Assembly (NCBI RefSeq): GCF_000350485.1
Contig: NZ_AORV01000054.1
Span: 1 to 64,000, forward strand
From: Ruminiclostridium cellobioparum subsp. termitidis CT1112
Lineage (GTDB): Bacteria; Bacillota; Clostridia; Acetivibrionales; DSM-1351
Direction of reading: 5' to 3'
DNA: 64,000 bases
Below, piece by piece: positions 17,001-23,903 of the stretch (positions within the stretch are counted from its first letter, which is position 1; every line of letters begins with the position of its first letter). A program made the translations under genes and the position numbers. Below the pieces are notes generated by a model. That model worked only from the letters and a program-made list of their open reading frames with translations. It was not told the origin of the DNA and ran no database searches.

Positions 17001-19563
17001 ACAGCACCTGCCTTCTTTCAATTTCCGGCAGGATATTCAGTTTCCCGAGTTTCTCTCCGGGATGGCTGACAGCCTCATCCAGCAGGTTTACAAAATACCT
17101 GCTCATCCTTTCGATCTCATCAGCGGAGAACACATCTTCAAGATAATCAAAATCCAATACGTAAGTACCCGTATCCTCCCAGTCCCTTACGTGTATTTGA
17201 AGAGAATTGGCCTGGTAGCCGCAAAAATGCCATGACAGTTCATAATCCTCGGTAAATTCATCCTTGTCAAGCTTAACATTTTGATATGACAACACTACGT
17301 CCGAAAGACTGTCTGTGACCTGGTGCCTTTCCCTGAATTCCTTCTGTATAAGTTCATAAGGATATTTTTGGTTTCTCAGCAGGGTGAGCCATTCTTTTGA
17401 GAGGGCATGGGCAAATGAAATAAGATTCTGTTCACAATCCACAGCATACCGGACAGGCAATATATTAATAAACATTCCTGTCATCTTTTTTTCACGTGCA
17501 TTTGTCCTGTTAAGCACCGGAGTTCCCAACACAATATCTGATTTGGATGTAATTCTGCTAATAAATATATAAAGTATTGAAAGGAAGGTGATAAACGGAG
17601 ACTGTCTGTTTGAAATGCAGAACTCCTGGATATTACCTGCCAGCTCCGGTGAAATTTTTACACTTTTTCTGGAAGCCTTTAATTTTTTATAAACAGCTCC
17701 TCTGGTTTTAAAGCTTAAAAATTCAGGTACCGTACTGAATTTCTCACTCCAAAACCTTTCATGCTCCTCAAACCTCTTCGAATGCAGATAATCCTCCTCC
17801 GCCATTACAAAATCAATATATGACGGTTTACTCCCGGAGATAAAATTTATACCATTCCGTAATTTGGAATAGTATTCCATAATTTTGCTGATCTGTGTTA
17901 CACCGGTCCAGGCATCTGATATGATGTGATGGGTTTTATAAAAAAAGCCCCCCTCGTTTTCACTGATTTTAAATAATGCAAAATAATATAAATCGGAATT
18001 GTGCAGGTTGAAAGGTTCAACAGTCTTAATACCACTCCACTTCATGTATTCTTCATTAGCTCCTGACCCGCTGAAATCAAAAAAATCAACCTTGAAATAT
18101 CTGTATTCTGCAAAATACTGTTTTTCTGTTTCCTCCCCCTCTTCAATCCTTGTACGGTAGCTGTCATTCTCCCGGACAACCTGGTTTATGGCATTTTCCA
18201 AAAGCTCAAAATCCACTTTTCCGTTTATTCGCGCAGTACCGGCTATATTTCCAAAACCTGTGCCGGGAAAAACCTTCTCGGTATGCCATATAGACAACTG
18301 GGGATATGTAAGTTTTCTGTATCTGTTAAAGTCAATGAAATTATCTTTTAACAATTTTTTATATTCTCTCATTCCCTCACGGTTCATAAACATACCTGCA
18401 AATTTATCCTTAAATTCTACTCCCTTTAAACTGAATTGTGACCTTAACTGCTCATTGACACTCAATAAAAGATTGAAGCTCACCTTTCCCCGTTCATGAA
18501 AAAAAGCGGCAATTTCAGGCAATACGGCAGCTGTAATCTGCTCTATATCAGAATCTTTACTTACATAATATAATCTGCAGACATCGTGAAATATATTGAA
18601 TTTCAAGATATCAGAACTCGATTCTGCAACAGCAAAAGCAATTATTTTTTCCTCCTTTTTAACGCAATAAAGGCTTCTGTCGGTGAAATAGCTATCTGAC
18701 TTACAGACCTGCCGTATTTCATCAAGAAAAAAGCTGTCCTGCTCATAACCCAGCGCTTTAACTATCAGCGGCTCCAGACTGCCAGCACAATATTTTATAA
18801 AAGCCGCACAGTCATTTATTGCCTGGCAGTTATACTCCTGCTTTGTATCATAATACATCAAACTCGAAGTGTCGCAGATATATCCATAAACGGTATCAAT
18901 TACAAACCTGCTCCTGTCCCCCACAAACCTTTCAATAGCCGACATGCTTTCAATCTGCCATTGGCAGGCAGCTGGCAAATACATTATGAAATTCTCACAA
19001 CAGGGATGGAGATGGAGATAATCTGCTATTCCTCCGTAAATTTCAGTCCAGGCTTCCGGATTAAACTTTTCCTCTTTCAGGTATACAGCCGGCTGTCCCA
19101 TAAATGTTTTGGGATATATACGCAGAACAGTGCCCAAAGCCATATCAATTTCCGAGTTTCCATAGGAAAAGCCTGCAAAAATCGGAGCAATGTTTTTTAA
19201 AAACCCGGGATGAGGAAAACCGTATTGCAAAAGAAGGTTTTTGAAACCTGTATAAACAACAAAGGGCTTTTGTATATCGAAAGAGTTCCCAACAGATGAG
19301 CCGACAGCCGCCGTCTTGAAAAATACGGTAAATTCCCTGTCCGAAAAGGAAACCGCCATTTCTTCGCCGGCATTTATTTGAATATTTTCATTGCCCGGGC
19401 AGACTATTGAAGGTTGGCTGCCCTTCCTGGGGGAGAATGACATTTCTGCAATTTGACGCTTGTTTCTAATTGTTATAATAACTGAAATACAATTTTTTCT
19501 CGCAAGATTTCTAAATAAGTCTTCAATACGTTTAATATCATTTACAGGTTTAAATCTATTCAT
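14005..19563 (-). CDS. Single-module nonribosomal peptide synthetase: unknown N-terminal region, C, A, PCP, reductase
   Basis: The start at 19563 (MNRFKPVND) follows GAGGTC; a frame to 19620 overlaps the upstream gene and lacks a site. Of 1852 residues, about 1-415 match no domain I know. Condensation spans 420-855 with HHIISDA (usual HHxxxDG, last Gly is Ala). Adenylation spans 870-1365 with YTSGSTGEPKG, FDASVCEIF, NGYGPTETT, YKSGDYARW and NGKID; by-eye specificity residues read D-A-C-Y-F-G-G-I-V-K, suggesting a hydrophobic amino acid. The carrier domain has GIDSL (Ser1409). The end, 1480-1852, is a thioester reductase: GSTGFLG cofactor loop and YVKSK active site, which releases the chain as an aldehyde or alcohol. 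A C domain in a lone module suggests joining of an acyl or aminoacyl donor supplied by another enzyme. No MbtH, thioesterase or phosphopantetheinyl transferase is in the window. Confidence 0.92.
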   Translation of the reverse strand: MNRFKPVNDIKRIEDLFRNLARKNCISVIITIRNKRQIAEMSFSPRKGSQPSIVCPGNENIQINAGEEMAVSFSDREFTVFFKTAAVGSSVGNSFDIQKPFVVYTGFKNLLLQYGFPHPGFLKNIAPIFAGFSYGNSEIDMALGTVLRIYPKTFMGQPAVYLKEEKFNPEAWTEIYGGIADYLHLHPCCENFIMYLPAACQWQIESMSAIERFVGDRSRFVIDTVYGYICDTSSLMYYDTKQEYNCQAINDCAAFIKYCAGSLEPLIVKALGYEQDSFFLDEIRQVCKSDSYFTDRSLYCVKKEEKIIAFAVAESSSDILKFNIFHDVCRLYYVSKDSDIEQITAAVLPEIAAFFHERGKVSFNLLLSVNEQLRSQFSLKGVEFKDKFAGMFMNREGMREYKKLLKDNFIDFNRYRKLTYPQLSIWHTEKVFPGTGFGNIAGTARINGKVDFELLENAINQVVRENDSYRTRIEEGEETEKQYFAEYRYFKVDFFDFSGSGANEEYMKWSGIKTVEPFNLHNSDLYYFALFKISENEGGFFYKTHHIISDAWTGVTQISKIMEYYSKLRNGINFISGSKPSYIDFVMAEEDYLHSKRFEEHERFWSEKFSTVPEFLSFKTRGAVYKKLKASRKSVKISPELAGNIQEFCISNRQSPFITFLSILYIFISRITSKSDIVLGTPVLNRTNAREKKMTGMFINILPVRYAVDCEQNLISFAHALSKEWLTLLRNQKYPYELIQKEFRERHQVTDSLSDVVLSYQNVKLDKDEFTEDYELSWHFCGYQANSLQIHVRDWEDTGTYVLDFDYLEDVFSADEIERMSRYFVNLLDEAVSHPGEKLGKLNILPEIERRQVLYDFNNTERDYPKDKTIQELIEIQSGKNFNDIAVEFGHKELTYKELNIRANSLAALLRERGVKSDSVVGISMERSVELIIGILGILKAGGAYLPINPKYPAARINYILQDSGTQILLINGSLNGSIDFDGEILDMGTIQLNTYEQNNPVNLNKPDDLAYVIYTSGSTGEPKGVMIEHRSLVNFLYSMYEMYDCDFNAGDRCLSLTNISFDASVCEIFMPLVFGACLVLNSDSDYLDVVKLSEIIVQKSVNFTYIPPSMLKELSGLLKKYPGRVKLDKMFVGAEPIKVRVMDEYLSINPCMKILNGYGPTETTIVASFYPFRLEDDKESYISVGKPVSNTKIYILDKELLPVPVNTAGEIYIAGDCLARGYLNNSGFTGKKFVQNPYSEGRMYKSGDYARWLPDGNIQFIGRADNQVKIRGLRIELGEIENLLSKMSRITGTVVMAKQDEDGNKYLCAYFTATEKLSKNEITAHLLKFMPEYMVPGFFIQLAEMPLTYNGKIDKLLLPEPDRKNNVNKDFSPPSNEVEENLLKAWQKVLRITGIGVKDNLFEYGIDSLTIMRVLVEVLEYGWNVAMQDFYKYPTVEAMAEIIMNKDPGAAYEEIPAADQNISLQGRMSLSIDYKKRIYKNVLLTGSTGFLGAHLLEKMLAGTQANIYCLVRAESMDLAVNKLMEKLHFYFGSSYDSFLNNRIIVVNGDITCERFGLDIQAYEELIREIDTVIHSAAIVKHFGDYSRFEKTNVMGTQRMLEFCISSGAKLNYISTASISGDFFKQSSGNLIFTENDLFIGQNFDDNVYVKSKFEAEKLIFQYSGNSLNASIFRIGNLTGRYNDGHFQPNISENRFYGILNFFIQSGVVSRDICRLKAEFTPVDICSDAIVKLAELDMDRLSIFHLFNDKKTEIREIIQVFRFVGCKIDLLDNEQYRTRMAALLKSLDTKEMMVNIINDLRREGTFGLKPSVTVNSEITKEYLKPAGFEWPDINAGYIYKIYKYMKKAGFIT

Positions 19564-19600
19564 GTAAGACCTCTGTCCCTTCCGAGCCTGTGCCGGGTAA

Positions 19601-20656
19601 TCATACACTCTTCGGCACAAACATTGTTTTGTACTTTAATTGAATAACGTTATTTTGATTCCTAATGCGGACAATCACACCAAGCTCCTTCAATGTAGTA
19701 TTTATAAGCTTTTCAACCAGCATAAGATTATTCTGCATGGTATAATCCGATTTATAAACCGTTCTGATATCAGCATAAATTTCAGTATCGATATATTTTA
19801 ATTCATTTTTTGTAATAATGCCCATATTCAGCTCCCCGGCAGTATTTTGCGTGCTTATATAATTTAAAATATATATCACTGTATAAAGAGTTAATTTATA
19901 GTTTCCACAACAGATAATGTTGTTATGATCTTCATTTTTAATGTAGACTTTTTCAAATATTTTGTATCTGGAAACACTGGCTGTTATTCCCTCCAATAAA
20001 ACGGCAGCCTTAAATTCACTTATTTCGGTAGGAATTGTATTCAGAAAACCCTGGCAGAACCTTTGTACCATATCAAAAAAAGCAGCAGTATCAGTGTTTG
20101 TCTGTGCCGGATTTATCATTTCACTCATTAGGAATGCCATAATGCCTCCTATGAACTTTTTAACATTGTCATAATCTTTTCTGCTGATTGACAGTTTTTC
20201 ATTCATAACGTTAAGTATGTTCTGGATAGAAGCATTTTTAAATTCAAGAGCTTTCTGCAGTTCCTCCTTTCCGGCTAGCAGCTGGTAATATTCAACAGCC
20301 TGCCGGATAACCGGTTTGAACTCATCTTCCACTTTCCACGGTTTTGTAATATATCTGTAAATGTCACCCTGATTGATTGCCAGAACTACCTGCTGAAGAT
20401 GTGTATATCCCGACAATACTACTCTTACGGTATTAGGATATTTTTCTTTCAATATCCTTAAAAGCGCCAGACCGTCCATCCCCGGCATTTTCATATCCGT
20501 CACAATTACGGCTATTTTGTGTTCTTCCATAATTTTAAGGGCTTCCCCCGCACTTTCGGCAAACATGCACCTGTAATCTTCCTTATACAAGCCTCTTTTA
20601 AGGGAACTTAGCACATTTACTTCATCATCTACAAATAATACTGTTATATCTTCCAT
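19601..20656 (-). CDS. Response regulator with an unrecognised C-terminal output region
   Basis: A 351-residue protein; AGGAGG lies before the ATG. Residues 5-125 are an intact receiver (VDDE, D54 in VTDMKMPGMDG, LSGYTH, K105 in YITKPW). The KPW signature is shared with the two other regulators upstream. The remaining ~220 residues have no DNA-binding motif. The last ~120 residues (KLTLYTVIYILNYIS, then LMLVEKLINTTLKELGVIVRI) have the order of an HATPase domain with the nucleotide motifs lost; this is a tentative reading. The gene sits 37 bp before the peptide synthetase start and 39 bp after the HDOD regulator, so all three are probably on one message. Confidence 0.85.
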   Translation of the reverse strand: MEDITVLFVDDEVNVLSSLKRGLYKEDYRCMFAESAGEALKIMEEHKIAVIVTDMKMPGMDGLALLRILKEKYPNTVRVVLSGYTHLQQVVLAINQGDIYRYITKPWKVEDEFKPVIRQAVEYYQLLAGKEELQKALEFKNASIQNILNVMNEKLSISRKDYDNVKKFIGGIMAFLMSEMINPAQTNTDTAAFFDMVQRFCQGFLNTIPTEISEFKAAVLLEGITASVSRYKIFEKVYIKNEDHNNIICCGNYKLTLYTVIYILNYISTQNTAGELNMGIITKNELKYIDTEIYADIRTVYKSDYTMQNNLMLVEKLINTTLKELGVIVRIRNQNNVIQLKYKTMFVPKSV

Positions 20657-20695
20657 ACACTGCCTCCTGCCAAATTAAACAAATCATAATATGAG

Positions 20696-21877
20696 TTACA
20701 GACCTTTATATATATTCCTTACAATTTTCCTGCACTCCGCCATGGATATATTCAAATTGTCCATGACATCAATATCCAAAGAATTCATACTGTTTGTGCC
20801 CATCAATTCCCACACAAAGTAATCTGCAATATGTACAATTGATACAAGTTCCTTATTTAAAATTTTGTCCAGACCGGGTGAATGATGATATAACGCCGCT
20901 TCAACTATTGGGAGGGGCAATTCCCACCAATCCAGCAAATACCCTCCCATTTCCTGGTGAGATACAGAAAATGCTTCCGTTTCCACATCAACGAAGGACT
21001 TGCTTTTATCAGTGTCTATAGTTTTTATCAGCCTGGAATACCCCTCAGGAAAATTGCTTATAAATACTATTCTTCCGATATCATGCAACAAACCCGCTGA
21101 TGCATATATTTCAGGAAGTCTTTTTCCTAGAAGTTTTTCATGCAGCAAAATCACCGCTTTATTGCATAAACAGGCATGTTCCCATAATTCCTCCCTGAGA
21201 TTCAAAAGCTTTTCACGGGAATTCATCCTGTCAAATACAGTAGCTGTCAATACTATATTTTTTATGTTATCCAGACCCATGTACATAATTGCCTGGCTTA
21301 TGGACCCGGTCTTGGCACCAAAAAAGGCTGAATTGGCATAGTGCAATACTTTTGCAGCAATACTGGGATCTTCTTCGATCAAGGCTGAAAACTCCCTTAC
21401 ATCCGCATCAATATCAATAAGAGAACAAAACCGGTTGTAGGTATCGCTTATGGTAGGCAGTTCCTCAAGATTGCTTACAATGCTTAAAAGATTTTTATCC
21501 TTTAATACTTTTTCAGTCTCAAACACCCTGTCTATAATTGACATCAGCTGGCTATTATCCCAGGGCTTAAACAAATAGAGCTTGGCAAGGTTTTGCCGGA
21601 ATGACTTGAATACCACCTCTCCCTCGGCATATCCGCTCAAAATAATTCTTATAACTGAAGGAAACTCTTCTTTCACCGCTTTTAACAGCTGATAACCATC
21701 CATACCCGGCATCCTCATATCTGATATCAGCATATCAATATTCTCTTTTTCCAGGATATTTAAAGCATCTTCACCGTTATCGGCCATAAATACAGTGTAT
21801 TTACTATCCATAAACAACCTGTTTACGGCTCTGAGAATCTGTTTTTCATCGTCCACAAAAAGAATATTCTTTTTCAT
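20696..21877 (-). CDS. Response regulator with HDOD output domain
   Basis: The start at 21877 (MKKNILFVDD) is spaced seven bases from GGGGAGG; an ATG two codons earlier is too close. Receiver at about 1-120 with D53 in ISDMRMPGMDG and the KPW signature (YLFKPWDNSQ). The HDOD domain follows at about 135-335 (LEELPTISDTYNRFCSLID, VLHYANSAFFG, LLHDIGRIVF, SHQEMGGYLLDWWELP). HDOD domains are HD-like folds, usually without phosphohydrolase activity, that act in regulatory complexes. The protein keeps HD in LLHDIGR. It has no DNA-binding domain, so output is likely by protein contact. Confidence 0.9.
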   Translation of the reverse strand: MKKNILFVDDEKQILRAVNRLFMDSKYTVFMADNGEDALNILEKENIDMLISDMRMPGMDGYQLLKAVKEEFPSVIRIILSGYAEGEVVFKSFRQNLAKLYLFKPWDNSQLMSIIDRVFETEKVLKDKNLLSIVSNLEELPTISDTYNRFCSLIDIDADVREFSALIEEDPSIAAKVLHYANSAFFGAKTGSISQAIMYMGLDNIKNIVLTATVFDRMNSREKLLNLREELWEHACLCNKAVILLHEKLLGKRLPEIYASAGLLHDIGRIVFISNFPEGYSRLIKTIDTDKSKSFVDVETEAFSVSHQEMGGYLLDWWELPLPIVEAALYHHSPGLDKILNKELVSIVHIADYFVWELMGTNSMNSLDIDVMDNLNISMAECRKIVRNIYKGL

Positions 21878-21958
21878 TCCCATTCCTCCCCGAAAATTCC
21901 AGAATTCAAATGATTACTCTGTTTCTTAATCCAATAATATTATCAACGCAATAAAGAC

Positions 21959-21995
21959 AAAAAAAATGGTTTTCCCATAAAGGGCACCATTTTTT
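21959..21995 (-). terminator. Terminator between the LytTR and HDOD regulator genes, possibly bidirectional
   Basis: On the minus strand AAAAAATGGT and ACCATTTTTTTT flank a loop that contains a second GCCC/GGG pairing, followed by eight Ts. It lies after the LytTR regulator stop (22042) and before the HDOD regulator start (21877), so the LytTR gene probably has its own message while the downstream genes need their own promoter or read-through. Confidence 0.7.
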
Positions 21996-22041
21996 CTATG
22001 AAACGCATTTTTTATCTGTTTTAATGTAATAATTCTCAAAT

Positions 22042-22926
22042 TTAATCAGTAAAACCAGGCCTTCTACCTGATTGATTCTGAATAAATTTTTTCAAAGGTT
22101 TGATATATGACTTACTTGAGTAGATAGTATCGCCAATGTCATGGAATTCCAGATTATATGTATCCTTGAACCAGGAGGTTATTTTTTTTATTTTGGCAAC
22201 GTTTACTATATAACTCCTGTGGCACCTGAAAAATCCGTTATTCTTCAGTTTTTCCTCCCAGGCCTTCAAAGAATCCCAGCTGTAATATTGACTGTTTACA
22301 GTAACTAACGTAACTTTTCCCTCTGAAGATGCCAGGTAATATATTTCTGAAGGTTTCAGGAATAATATGCTGTCATCCTTTTTGAGAGTTAATATTTCCT
22401 CTTTGTCATATTCTTCCTCTGTTTTTTCAACAGGAGATTCCTCCTCTTTAAAAATATTCCGGGAACCGTCAAGAATATTAAGAATTCCCTCTATGTAACT
22501 CTTATAGCCCAGCAAGTTATTTAATATACTGTCCTTTTTCCCTTTAACCTGCTTATCGGAGAGAGTCTTTCTTATAACCTCAATAAGAATACTGTTATCC
22601 CACGGCTTTGGAAAATAATAATGAATTCTGCACTTATTTATTGCATCCTCCATAACTTTAAAATCCGAGTATCCGGTGATTAAAATTCTAATTGTATCCG
22701 GTGACACCCTGCTGGAATACTCAAGTAGGTCTATACCACTCAATCCCGGCATTTTCTGGTCACAAATGATTAAATCGTACCTGTTGCTGCCTATCATTTT
22801 TATAGCTTTATCTGATTTTGTTGCACAATGAATCTCATATCCCTCACAGGCTAATACACGTTTTAGAGCCCTTAATATATTGATTTCATCATCTACTAAC
22901 AATATTGCTGCAATTTTCTCGTTCAT
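22042..22926 (-). CDS. Response regulator with LytTR DNA-binding domain
   Basis: A 294-residue protein. Receiver at 1-125 with D56 in IICDQKMPGLSG, ITGYSD and KPW (YFPKPWDNSI). After an acidic linker (EESPVEKTEEEYDKEE), residues about 185-285 are LytTR: ILFLKPSEIYYLASSEGKVTL, then NNGFFRCHRSYIVNVAKIKKI and the end motif YSSKSYIKPLKKFI. LytTR regulators such as AgrA bind pairs of 9-bp repeats and often control peptide signalling or surface genes. This is the only protein in the 9.5-23 kb cluster with a recognisable DNA-binding domain, so it is the best candidate to control the synthetase genes. Confidence 0.9.
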   Translation of the reverse strand: MNEKIAAILLVDDEINILRALKRVLACEGYEIHCATKSDKAIKMIGSNRYDLIICDQKMPGLSGIDLLEYSSRVSPDTIRILITGYSDFKVMEDAINKCRIHYYFPKPWDNSILIEVIRKTLSDKQVKGKKDSILNNLLGYKSYIEGILNILDGSRNIFKEEESPVEKTEEEYDKEEILTLKKDDSILFLKPSEIYYLASSEGKVTLVTVNSQYYSWDSLKAWEEKLKNNGFFRCHRSYIVNVAKIKKITSWFKDTYNLEFHDIGDTIYSSKSYIKPLKKFIQNQSGRRPGFTD

Positions 22927-22959
22927 CTCAACAATCCACCTTGAATTTATTACTCCCTA

Positions 22960-23100
22960 TCATATCAACATAATTAATATACCTCTGCCAATTTTATAAT
23001 TATATCTGTAATTGTCCTGCTTCATCAAGTCTCGTATTCTGCATACCAGCATATTTTTATCAACAGACCGCCCCATCAAAACACCATCAAAATCGGGCAT
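22960..23100 (-). CDS. Candidate 46-residue ORF upstream of the LytTR regulator
   Basis: An ATG at 23100 is preceded by AGGAGG ten bases upstream and opens a 46-codon frame beginning MPDFDGVLMGRS and ending RGILIMLI before a TGA, 33 bp before the LytTR regulator start. The peptide is basic in the middle (RIRDLMKQDNYRYNYKIGR) with a hydrophobic end. The ribosome site overlaps the 3' arm of the terminator at 23101-23131. It has no match I know; it may be a true small protein or a chance frame. Confidence 0.3.
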   Translation of the reverse strand: MPDFDGVLMGRSVDKNMLVCRIRDLMKQDNYRYNYKIGRGILIMLI

Positions 23101-23131
23101 AAAAAACGCACCTCCTGTTTGGGAACGTGCG
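23101..23131 (-). terminator. Terminator-like hairpin after the coiled-coil protein gene
   Basis: On the minus strand CGCAC and GTGCG close a 15-base loop and TTTTTT follows at once. It lies 23 bases past the stop of the coiled-coil protein. The stem's 3' side also contains AGGAGG, a possible ribosome site for the small frame that follows. Confidence 0.5.
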
Positions 23132-23153
23132 ACAGTTCTTAATTATAATTTAT

Positions 23154-23702
23154 TTAATTTATTTCTGGCATTGTGTGCACCATTTTATCTTTTACTTCTT
23201 CAGTTTGAATCTCATTAATTCTTTCCAATTCGGATATTCTTGCTTTCTGCAGTTTTATAATCCTTCCCAGTTCCCTATTTTCTTCCTTTAATTCTTCTTT
23301 TTCACGCCAGAGCTTCGAATTCTCCATAGATTTTTTTTCAAATTCATCCGAAAAACTTACAAGTCTATCCAGACTGTTTTTTATTTCCCTTTGCTTATCT
23401 GACAGTCTTTCAAACTGTAACCGTTTATTTTCTTTCTCATTTACAAGATCTTTATCAATTGCTTCTATTTTTCCATTAAGGTTTTCACTAATCTTTAGAA
23501 TTATCCTGTTATCGACTCTTAGAGCATTTGTATCCTCCAATATTCTATTATGGTCTGCCGCCTGGTTGTCATGCGCGCTTATTATTATTGTCCGATGCCT
23601 TTCAATCAGGCTGAGAATTTTTGAACCGAATAGCAATTCACCAAGTATCAGCACTATTATAGTAGTCCCTGCCGATACCAAGCCTATAAAAACACTAGTC
23701 AT
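23154..23702 (-). CDS. Membrane-anchored coiled-coil protein
   Basis: A 182-residue protein with one N-terminal membrane segment (about 4-26, FIGLVSAGTTIIVLILGELLF) and then a nearly unbroken charged helix (about 55-170: NEKENKRLQFERLSDKQREIKNSL..., EKEELKEENRELGRIIKLQKARISELE) with heptad spacing typical of a coiled coil. No enzymatic motif. The layout recalls RmuC-like or scaffold proteins, but the RmuC nuclease-like domain is absent. It ends in its own terminator-like hairpin, directly upstream of the signalling cluster. Confidence 0.7.
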   Translation of the reverse strand: MTSVFIGLVSAGTTIIVLILGELLFGSKILSLIERHRTIIISAHDNQAADHNRILEDTNALRVDNRIILKISENLNGKIEAIDKDLVNEKENKRLQFERLSDKQREIKNSLDRLVSFSDEFEKKSMENSKLWREKEELKEENRELGRIIKLQKARISELERINEIQTEEVKDKMVHTMPEIN

Positions 23703-23835
23703 AATTTAATCCTCCATATACCGAAGATACTTTCATTCTATCAAAATATGGAAATATGTCAAACAGTAAACACCTGTGAAGGTGCCGTAAAATAAAAACG
23801 GATTTAATAATATATCCGGATAAATATATAGACAA

Positions 23836-23860
23836 TGCCTCCGGTAGTAAACCGAAGGCA
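23836..23860 (-). terminator. Hairpin downstream of the secreted protein gene, no clear T-run
   Basis: On the minus strand TGCCTTCGGT and ACCGGAGGCA pair over ten positions with one G-T pair around a 5-base loop. The following bases (TTGTCTATATATT) are only moderately T-rich. It lies 44 bases past the stop of the gene at 23904, so a weak terminator or message-stabilising hairpin is likely. Confidence 0.4.
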
Positions 23861-23903
23861 CGCCAGTTTAGTTAAAGTAACTATTATTTTTTTTGCTTTA
23901 AAA

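Noticed and set aside
14005-19563. Possible polyketide synthase content in the large synthetase
   Set aside because: No ketosynthase or acyltransferase active-site motif is present; the carrier and terminal domains are of the peptide-synthetase type with reductase.
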